The notes beneath the pieces are model-generated. The model was given only the letters and a program-made list of their open reading frames with translations. It did no database searches and was not told where the DNA came from. Source: Actinophytocola sp. (GTDB taxonomy: Bacteria > Actinomycetota > Actinomycetes > Mycobacteriales > Pseudonocardiaceae). From it: DNA of 47,560 bases. Both the position numbers and the translations under genes were made by a program. Location: assembly GCF_009379765.1 (NCBI RefSeq), contig NZ_WHTD01000049.1:1-47560 (forward strand). The letters run 5' to 3'. Shown here piece after piece: positions 41,715 through 47,560 of the stretch. Position 1 is the first letter of the stretch, and each line of letters starts with the position of its first letter.

Positions 41715-42173
41715 GTGATCGAGATCGCCGACCTGACCAAGACCTACGGATCCGGCAGTCGGACCATTGTCGCGGTCGACTCGTTGAGCTTCCATGTCAA
41801 ACCCGGGCTGGCGACCGGCTTCCTCGGACCCAACGGGGCCGGCAAGTCCACCACCATGCGGATGGTCCTCGGGCTGGACCGGCCCGACGCCGGCACCGCG
41901 CTGCTCGGCCTCGGCTGCGGGCTGCTCGTCCGGTACACCGCCGGCGCGGTCACCACCCTGCTCGTCGTCCTGCTCGGCCTGCCCATCGTCGGCCAGTTCC
42001 TGCCGGACAGCTGGCAGCGCGTCACCCGCTACCTGCCCCCGGAACCCGGCTGGGCCATGTTCACCCCCGCCGACTCCTCGCTCGCGCTCGGACCCGCCAC
42101 CGCCGTGTTCGCCGCATGGGTCGCCGCCGCGCTGGGAGCCGCCGCGATCACCTTCCACCACCGCGACGCGTGA
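41715..42173 (+). pseudogene. In-frame deletion chimera: ABC ATPase start fused to ABC-2 permease end
   Basis: 152 codons from a GTG at 41715. Residues 1 to about 65 are the start of an ABC-2 type ATPase with Walker A ([20 protein letters not shown]). Right after RPDAGTALL the frame becomes the end of an ABC-2 permease ([31 protein letters not shown], then a last helix). The signature motif, Walker B and most of the permease are missing. A deletion joined two neighbouring genes in frame, so a short membrane protein may still be made, but it cannot be a transporter. Confidence 0.8.
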
Positions 42174-43042
42174 TGCTCACCATGGCGATCCCCGCGTCGG
42201 TCCTCGCGTCGATTCCGAGCCCGACTCAGGGTGTCTGGCACCTCGGGCCGGTCCCCGTCCGCGCCTACGCGCTGTGCCTGCTGGCCGGCATCCTGCTCGC
42301 CGTCTGGATCGGGAACCGCCGCTGGGCCGCCCGCGGCGGCCGGCCAGGGACCGTTGGAGGCGTTGTGGACGTGGCGGTGTGGGCAGTGCCGTTCGGGATC
42401 GTCGGCGCCCGCCTGTACCACGTGGCCACCGACTGGCAGCGCTACTTCGGCCCGGGCCGCAACCCGCTGGACGCCGTGCGGATCTGGGACGGCGGCATCG
42501 GCATCTGGGGCGCGATCGCCATGGGTGCGCTCGGCGCGTGGATCGCCTGCCGCCGCCACGGGATCGCACTGCCGGCCATGGCCGATGCCCTCGCCCCGGG
42601 GATCGCGCTCGGCCAGGCTGTCGGCCGGTGGGGCAACTGGTTCAACCAGGAGCTCTACGGCCGGCCGACCAGCCTGCCGTGGGCGTTGGAGATCGACCGA
42701 GCCCACCGCCCGGCCGGGCTCGCCGAGGTCGCCACCTACCACCCGACGTTCCTCTACGAGTCCCTGTGGAACCTCGCCGTGGCCGTGGCCGTGGTCCTGG
42801 TGCTGGCCGAGCGCCGGTTCCGGCTCGGTGGCGGCCGTGTCTTCGCGTTGTACGTGGCCCTCTACACGCTCGGCCGCGCCGGGATCGAGGCGCTGCGGAT
42901 CGACCCGGCCCACCACATCCTCGGGCTACGGTGGAACGACTGGGTCGCCGCGCTGGTCTTCCTCACCGCGATCGGCTGGCTGTGGGCGACCCGACGACGC
43001 CCTGGCCTGACTGACACTGTCCCGATTGGAGACCACCGGTGA
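42173..43042 (+). CDS. lgt: Prolipoprotein diacylglyceryl transferase (Lgt)
   Basis: 289 residues from ATG 42173 (A shared with the preceding TGA), with a second ATG at 42182. Seven-helix membrane enzyme that attaches diacylglycerol to the lipobox Cys of prelipoproteins. Motifs: [22 protein letters not shown] and the Lgt signature [16 protein letters not shown], later [11 protein letters not shown]. The C-terminus lacks the long acidic tail of many actinomycete housekeeping Lgt proteins, so it could be an extra copy. It overlaps the ABC exporter by 4 bp. Confidence 0.92.
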   Translation: MLTMAIPASVLASIPSPTQGVWHLGPVPVRAYALCLLAGILLAVWIGNRRWAARGGRPGTVGGVVDVAVWAVPFGIVGARLYHVATDWQRYFGPGRNPLDAVRIWDGGIGIWGAIAMGALGAWIACRRHGIALPAMADALAPGIALGQAVGRWGNWFNQELYGRPTSLPWALEIDRAHRPAGLAEVATYHPTFLYESLWNLAVAVAVVLVLAERRFRLGGGRVFALYVALYTLGRAGIEALRIDPAHHILGLRWNDWVAALVFLTAIGWLWATRRRPGLTDTVPIGDHR

Positions 43043-44799
43043 GTACGCCGATCGAGCAGCCGGCGTGGCGGGTGCTGTTGGGCTATGTCCGGCCGTTCCG
43101 TCGGGCTCTGGTCGCCGGCGGTGCGTTGAGCCTGGCCACCGCGGCGACCGGGTTGGCGCTGCCGCTGGTGGTGCGTGAGCTGATCGGCAGGCTCGGCGGC
43201 GACGGCGGTGGTGGTGGCTCGGTCGTGGGCCTGCTGGGGTTGATGACGGTGCTGGTGCTGACCAACGCGGCCATCGGCGCGGTCGGTTCGTTCCTGCTGG
43301 AGCGCACCGCGGAGTCGGTCGTGCTCGTCGCCCGGCGGCGGCTGGTCGACCGGCTGCTGTGGCTGCGCGTGCCCGCGCTGGACACCACCGAGCCGGGCGA
43401 TCTGATGTCCCGGGTGAGCGCGGACACCACGCTGCTGCGCGAGGTGAGTACCCAGTCGGTGGTCTCGGCGGTCACCGGCGCGCTGACGCTGCTGGCCACG
43501 GTCACGATGATGATCCTGCTCGACCCGCTGCTGCTGGCGGTCACCCTCACCGCGCTCGTGCTGGCACAGGTGGTGGTCGGCGTGGTGGTGCCGCGCATCT
43601 CCCGCGCCGCCAAGCAGGCCCAGGAGTCCGTCGGCACGATGAGCGCCGCGCTGGAACGCGCGCTGGGCAACCTGCGCACCGTCAAGGCCTCCGGCGCCGA
43701 AGCCCGCGAACGCGACCGGCTGCACGATGCGGCATTCCAGGCGTGGCGAGGCGGCGTGCGGGCCGCCGTGTGGCAGGCGGTCGCCGGCAACACCGGCGGG
43801 CTCGCCATCCAGCTGTCCTTCATCGTGGTACTCGGCCTCGGCGGAGCCCGCGTCGTCTCCGGCGCCATCGACGTCGGCACCCTCGTCGCGTTCCTGCTCT
43901 ACCTGTACTACCTGATGCCACCCATGCGGGACCTCGCGCACGTGGCCGCCCAGTACCAGGTCGGCGCCGCCGCGATCGCCCGCATCCGCGAGGTCGAGAC
44001 CCTCCCCACCGAACCCGCGAGTCCACCTGGTCCACATGCGACAGTGAATGGGCAGGCCGCCGACCCGGCGTCGGTCGCGTTCACCGACGTGCGCTTCCGG
44101 TATCGCCCGGAGCTTCCCGAGGTCCACCACGGCGTCACCTTCACGGTGCCGCCCGGCGGTATGACCGCGTTCGTCGGCCCGTCCGGCGCGGGCAAGACCA
44201 CCGTCTTCTCGCTCATCGAGCGGTTCTACGACGCGGACTCCGGGCACGTGCGCCTCGACGGTGTCGACGTCGGGGACTGGCCGCTCGCCGAACTCCGCGC
44301 CGCGATCGGCTACGTCGAGCAGGACGCCCCCGTGCTGTCCGGCACCCTGCGCGACAACCTCCTCTTCGCCGCCCCGCACACCACCGACACCGAGCTGCGC
44401 GACGCGCTGGCCACCACCCGCCTCGACGGTATGATCGCCCGGCTGCCCGACGGCCTGGACACCCCGGTCGGCCACCGCGGCATCAAACTCTCCGGCGGCG
44501 AACGCCAACGGGTCGCCATCGCCCGCGCCCTGCTGCGCCGCCCGCGGCTGCTGCTGCTCGACGAGGTCACCTCCCAACTCGACGCGGTCAACGAGGCCGC
44601 GCTGCGGGAGACCATCGCCGACGCGGCAACCACCACCACCGTCCTCGTCGTCGCCCACCGACTCTCCACCGTCACCGCGGCCGACCGCATCGTCGTCATG
44701 GACACCGGCCGGGTGCGCGCCACCGGCACCCACACCGAACTCGTCGCCACCGACCCCCTCTACGCCGAGCTGGCCGCCACCCAGCTCCTCACGACTTGA
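43039..44799 (+). CDS. ABC exporter (membrane and ATPase domains in one chain)
   Basis: 586 residues from a GTG at 43039. Residues about 15-310 form a six-helix exporter domain ([40 protein letters not shown]). The ATPase domain has Walker [11 protein letters not shown]-loop [10 protein letters not shown], signature [16 protein letters not shown], Walker [13 protein letters not shown] and H-loop VVAHRLST. Works as a homodimer or with a partner not visible here. Probably lipid or drug export. Co-transcribed with lgt. Confidence 0.94.
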   Translation: MSTPIEQPAWRVLLGYVRPFRRALVAGGALSLATAATGLALPLVVRELIGRLGGDGGGGGSVVGLLGLMTVLVLTNAAIGAVGSFLLERTAESVVLVARRRLVDRLLWLRVPALDTTEPGDLMSRVSADTTLLREVSTQSVVSAVTGALTLLATVTMMILLDPLLLAVTLTALVLAQVVVGVVVPRISRAAKQAQESVGTMSAALERALGNLRTVKASGAEARERDRLHDAAFQAWRGGVRAAVWQAVAGNTGGLAIQLSFIVVLGLGGARVVSGAIDVGTLVAFLLYLYYLMPPMRDLAHVAAQYQVGAAAIARIREVETLPTEPASPPGPHATVNGQAADPASVAFTDVRFRYRPELPEVHHGVTFTVPPGGMTAFVGPSGAGKTTVFSLIERFYDADSGHVRLDGVDVGDWPLAELRAAIGYVEQDAPVLSGTLRDNLLFAAPHTTDTELRDALATTRLDGMIARLPDGLDTPVGHRGIKLSGGERQRVAIARALLRRPRLLLLDEVTSQLDAVNEAALRETIADAATTTTVLVVAHRLSTVTAADRIVVMDTGRVRATGTHTELVATDPLYAELAATQLLTT

Positions 44800-44826
44800 G
44801 GCGGTACCCGGGTACCGGGTTTACCG
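44796..44826 (+). promoter_or_regulatory. MerR-type promoter/operator
   Basis: The palindrome GGTACCCGGGTACC (44803-44816) sits between a -35-like TTGAGG (44796-44801) and a weak -10-like TTACCG (44821-44826), with a 19-bp spacer. Overlong spacers with a dyad inside are the hallmark of MerR-family promoters. The merR start follows 7 bp later. Confidence 0.55.
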
Positions 44827-44833
44827 TGGGTGC

Positions 44834-45250
44834 ATGCTTACCGCGGAGGTCGCGCGGCGGGCCGGGGTGAACACGCAGACGCTGCGGTACTACGAGCGTC
44901 GCGGGTTGCTGCCCGACCCCGGCCGCCGCTGCGGCTGTTCCGGTCCCGCGGACGCGGTGCGGATCGGGCGGTTCGTCAAGCGCCCTCAGGACTTGGGGTT
45001 CACCCTCACCGAGATCGAGGCGCTGCTCGACCTCGCCGAGGGCGGCCCGGACAGCTGCCACGCGGCACGTGACCTCGCCGGCGAGAAGATCACCCAGCTG
45101 GACGGCAAGATCGCCAGCCTGGTCGCCATGCGCGACTCGCTGCACCGGCTCCGCGACACCTGCACCCGGCCCCGCGCGGATCGGGAGTGCCCGCTGCTGC
45201 ACAGCCTCGACCCGACCTTCGACAACGCGGCGGACGGTGCGCGGCGTTGA
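44834..45250 (+). CDS. merR: Mercury-type MerR regulator
   Basis: 138 residues. HTH EVARRAGVNTQTLRYYERRG, then the long dimerisation helix. The three Hg(II)-binding cysteines of MerR are present with exact family spacing: C75, C110 and C119 (gaps of 35 and 9, as in C82/C117/C126 of the Tn501 protein). Two extra Cys, C33 and C35, lie in the wing. It should activate a mercury-resistance operon, but the following merB is scrambled and no merA is seen in the window. Confidence 0.92.
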   Translation: MLTAEVARRAGVNTQTLRYYERRGLLPDPGRRCGCSGPADAVRIGRFVKRPQDLGFTLTEIEALLDLAEGGPDSCHAARDLAGEKITQLDGKIASLVAMRDSLHRLRDTCTRPRADRECPLLHSLDPTFDNAADGARR

Positions 45251-45270
45251 CCATCGCGCCGGTCGGCGGC

Positions 45271-45405
45271 TCAGGCGCCCGTCGGGAGCACGACGCCGGC
45301 CTTGGCGAGGGTGGTGTTCGTGACCCGGCGCCAGAACTCGTGGAACTCGGCGACGGTGAACAGCCGCCCGCCGGGGTGGGTGGCCAAACCCACGCCGCCG
45401 ACCTG
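45271..45405 (-). pseudogene. merB: Inverted fragment of the merB 3' end
   Basis: Minus-strand frame ending in a stop at 45271 reads GLATHPGGRLFTVAEFHEFW then RRVTNTTLAKAGVVLPTGA. This matches the form of an organomercurial lyase C-terminus (W-x-HPGG, VxE). It lies head-to-head against the plus-strand merB piece that lacks exactly this end. The point where it begins (about 45405) is approximate. Confidence 0.55.
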
Positions 45406-45676
45406 GCCGAGTTCGACCGGGGCTGGCTGGACGTGATGGAGCAGACGCCGTTCGTGCGGCTGGTCAGCGGGCTGGTCGGACTCACCAGACTGGGGGAGTG
45501 TCCCGCTCGGCTCGAACGGCTCGCGTCCATTGTAGATCAGCCGGTGACGGAGACCGGGGCGCTGGTGCGGGAGAACACCTGCGCGGCCACCGGCACCCCG
45601 ATCCGGATCGACTTCGTCCCCGACGGCTACGAGCGGGCGGACCCGCCGGAGGTGGTCACGGTGCTGCTCCCGCTCG
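45405..45676 (+). pseudogene. merB: merB (organomercurial lyase) remnant with internal deletion
   Basis: Plus-strand frame: helical N-terminal domain (GWLDVMEQTPFVRLVSGLVG, LTRLGECPARLERLASIVDQ) followed directly by the MerB core strand TCAATGTPIRIDFVPDGYER then PPEVVTVLLP. The C-A-A-T-G block is the second catalytic Cys region of MerB. Between them about 50 residues holding the first catalytic Cys and its neighbour Asp are absent. The C-terminus is replaced by unrelated sequence. Inactive. Confidence 0.65.
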
Positions 45677-45787
45677 GCACTCACCGCCACTATCACCGAG
45701 CTCCGCGCCGAAATGCAGCAACTCCGCCAACAGAACTCGCTGTTGCTCGGCCGACTCCGGGAACACACAACGGGGGCACATCGCTGA
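45677..45787 (+). mobile_element. Transposon-protein C-terminal remnant (TnpC/DUF6262-like)
   Basis: Frame without a start: LTATITELRAEMQQLRQQNS then LLLGRLREH, TGA at 45787. A leucine-zipper-like coiled coil of the kind that ends DUF6262/TnpC proteins of Tn554-type elements. It begins exactly where merB breaks off, so an element probably caused the damage. Short, so identity is tentative. Confidence 0.35.
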
Positions 45788-45890
45788 TGGGCACCACACA
45801 CCACCGACGCGACCATCAAACATCCCGGTCCACCTCATACAAGGCGACCGCTTGCAACGGACTCCCGGTGAACGCACTCGAGTGCTGACG

Positions 45891-46535
45891 TCACACCTGC
45901 GCGATGGCGATCAGAGCGTCCCGAGCATCCATCCGGGACAGACGCTCGTGCAACGCATCCGAGTGGAGCCAGTCGCGGATCGGTGCAGCCGCGTCCTCGG
46001 GATACCACCACAGCATCGGCTCACCGCCAACCGCGAGGTCATCAGCCCAATAGCGCGCCAGACGTGCAATCCCCGCGTCCGCATCGGCACTGGTCAGCGT
46101 GTCGAGATAGCTCAACCAGGGCGTCAGGTCGCGGTCGACGTGGGCAGCGGCGCAGACCAACTGCCCAACGTCGTACTGGTTCATGCCGCCGGTGACGGCA
46201 CGCGCCACCATCGCGCGCAGCGTGTCGCGCACCGCCGCCTGCTCCTTGTCCGGCCACGTGGAGAAGCGGGCGAAGACCAGACCATGCAAAAGGCGCTCAT
46301 CGGGCAAGGCTTCCAACAAGCCGAGGATCCGAGGTGCGAGTCCACGCCACACCAAATCGTACTGCTCCTCAGACCAGTGGTCGGTGACCTCACGCGCGAA
46401 CGACCCGACCAGGTCGTCCGGCACCAGCGCGGGGTCGCCACCGAGCAGTTCCAGATCGGACCGCGCATAGCAGTAGGTACAACCGTCCACCACACCGACG
46501 CGGGGCACGCCGGCGAAGACACGACCGAGATCCAT
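45891..46535 (-). CDS. Conserved-looking hypothetical protein
   Basis: 214 residues from ATG 46535. I do not recognise the family. N-terminal GCTYCYARSDLELLGG carries two Cys spaced x2 that could bind metal; the rest is helical and acidic (HWSEEQYDLVWRGLAPRILG, FARFSTWPDKEQAAVRDTL). Several Trp, no signal peptide, no membrane helix. Codon use and GC pattern look like a real gene. It stands alone, convergent with the mer remnants. Confidence 0.75.
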   Translation of the reverse strand: MDLGRVFAGVPRVGVVDGCTYCYARSDLELLGGDPALVPDDLVGSFAREVTDHWSEEQYDLVWRGLAPRILGLLEALPDERLLHGLVFARFSTWPDKEQAAVRDTLRAMVARAVTGGMNQYDVGQLVCAAAHVDRDLTPWLSYLDTLTSADADAGIARLARYWADDLAVGGEPMLWWYPEDAAAPIRDWLHSDALHERLSRMDARDALIAIAQV

Positions 46536-46827
46536 GTCCTACACGCTACGGCGGCGCGTCGACCCAATTACACGCTCGCCGCCTCCCACCATGCGCATCC
46601 TCGCGTGGCCGGACTTCTCGGTTTCCCGCGTCCCAAGCGGGTTCCACGAGGTGTGTACGTCGAGCAAGCCATCGCACGTTCCACAAAGGCAAGTTGCTTG
46701 AGCGGCCGGTCGACCTCACGTCCAAGACCTCGCCTGCCGCTTCATCTGCCGCCATCGAGGAGGTCGCATGACCCGCCTTGGTTGATCGGGGTTGGACGAA
46801 CCACCAGCCGCCGGACACACTGGCGCC
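46536..46827. other. Intergenic region between divergent genes
   Basis: 292 bp. No gene seen. A small stem CCCGC-N7-GCGGG lies near 46627-46643. Promoters of both flanking genes should be here, but I could not single out elements. Confidence 0.4.
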
Positions 46828-47560
46828 GTGCCGACCGTATACAAGAACCCACGTGGTCAACGCGCGGTGCGGCAATGGTGTTCGGAAGCCTTGGCGCGAG
46901 CGGACTTCCCACTCACCAACGCGACCTTGGACACCAGCGTCGGCCGAGTGGAACTCACCTCCGCCGGAACTGGACGGCCGCGGGTCGTCATGGTGCCCGG
47001 GACCGGCTTCAACGCTGTGGTGGCTCTGCCGTGGCTGCAGGCGCTGTCGGTCCACTGGGCGACCACAGTGGTGGATCTGCCGGGTCAGCCCGGACTCAGC
47101 GATCCGCGTCGGCCTCGCCGGGCCCGGCTGGCCTGGTACGGCCGAGCGCTGGATGAGATTCTGGCGGCTATGGATGCCGACGGGGTTGTGTTGGTGGGCA
47201 ACTCACTGGGCGCCGCCGTGGCCCTGGCCGCCAACTCGCCCCGAATCGCGGCGCGGGCGCTGGTCTCACCCGCCGGCTTCATCCGTCTCACAGTGGACCC
47301 GAAACTGGCGCTGGCTTCGGCCGTTTGGCTGCTGCGTCCCACAGCCGAACACACCCGCCGCATGCTCCGGCTGTTCGTCGCCCCCGGCGCGGACCCGCCC
47401 GAGACCGAGGTGGAGTGGATGGCCCTCATGGCCACCTGGTGCCGCACGACTCTGGCCCCTCCGCCCCTGTCCGCCGAACTACTGGCCCGTCGCGCCGAGC
47501 GGCCGTGTGTAGTCGGGGTCGGAGAACATGACCGGTTCCTGCCACCCCATCGACTGGCAC
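46828..47560 (+). CDS. Alpha/beta hydrolase (partial, runs off right edge)
   Basis: GTG at 46828; 244 codons visible and still open at the window end. Alpha/beta-hydrolase fold: oxyanion part VMVPGTGFN, DLPGQPGLSDP, the nucleophile elbow VGNSLGAAVA with the catalytic Ser, and the acid region VVGVGEHDRFLPPHR near the edge. The catalytic His lies outside the window. Substrate unknown; serine hydrolases of this type act on esters, lactones or acyl compounds. Confidence 0.85.
   Translation, partial: MPTVYKNPRGQRAVRQWCSEALARADFPLTNATLDTSVGRVELTSAGTGRPRVVMVPGTGFNAVVALPWLQALSVHWATTVVDLPGQPGLSDPRRPRRARLAWYGRALDEILAAMDADGVVLVGNSLGAAVALAANSPRIAARALVSPAGFIRLTVDPKLALASAVWLLRPTAEHTRRMLRLFVAPGADPPETEVEWMALMATWCRTTLAPPPLSAELLARRAERPCVVGVGEHDRFLPPHRLA

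Noticed and set aside
1..47560. CRISPR arrays, rRNA, tRNA or phage attachment sites
   Set aside because: No regularly spaced repeats, no cloverleaf-like sequence and no integrase gene were found by eye; a tRNA scan would settle this.

Overview
The window is very GC-rich with dense, often 4-bp-overlapping genes (ATGA/GTGA junctions), many GTG starts, a DUF397/DUF5753 regulator pair and leaderless-looking genes. This fits an actinomycete, most likely of the Pseudonocardiales/Streptomyces type; genus cannot be settled by eye. No rRNA, tRNA or CRISPR array was seen.

Layout. (1) 1-5654, minus: a four-gene oxidative operon (FAD monooxygenase-like protein, FMN alpha-hydroxyacid oxidase, atypical cytochrome P450, MFS transporter running off the left edge), followed by a GNAT acetyltransferase. 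(2) 6400-10269: a WtpA-type tungstate/molybdate ABC importer divergent from a GntR-HTH regulator carrying a periplasmic-binding-protein-like domain. (3) 10753-16474: a compact cassette of radical SAM protein (with an in-frame TGA), aldo/keto-reductase-like pseudoenzyme, seryl-tRNA synthetase paralogue, carbamoyltransferase and an unknown protein. I infer an undescribed small biosynthetic cluster. (4) 16488-19190: a DUF397/XRE pair and small actinomycete-specific proteins, the last one truncated. (5) 19195-29804: a pterin-metalloenzyme operon of MobA-MoaD fusion, aldehyde:ferredoxin oxidoreductase, NAD-linked formate dehydrogenase (FdhA and a NuoE-NuoF fusion), MoeA and a MoeA-PBP fusion. Blocks 2 and 5 belong together functionally (metal uptake and sensing, cofactor assembly, enzymes), so blocks 3 and 4 look like an insertion between them.

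(6) 29915-34460: arginase-family protein, then a decaying acyl-CoA catabolism locus (intact phosphotransferase and TetR; broken SDR, thiolase and acyl-CoA dehydrogenase) with two copies of the same TetR-type operator, then a cupin. (7) 34871-36977: arsenic locus with VOC protein, ArsR-ArsC fusion with an operator over its start codon, and a broken ACR3 efflux gene. (8) 37078-44799: DrrAB-like ABC transporter with PadR and HAAS-type partner, a two-component system, an in-frame deletion chimera of another ABC operon, Lgt and an ABC exporter. (9) 44796-45787: MerR with its promoter, a scrambled merB and a transposon-protein remnant. (10) 45891-47560: an unknown gene and a partial alpha/beta hydrolase. 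The right half is rich in gene remnants, which suggests repeated deletion and rearrangement.
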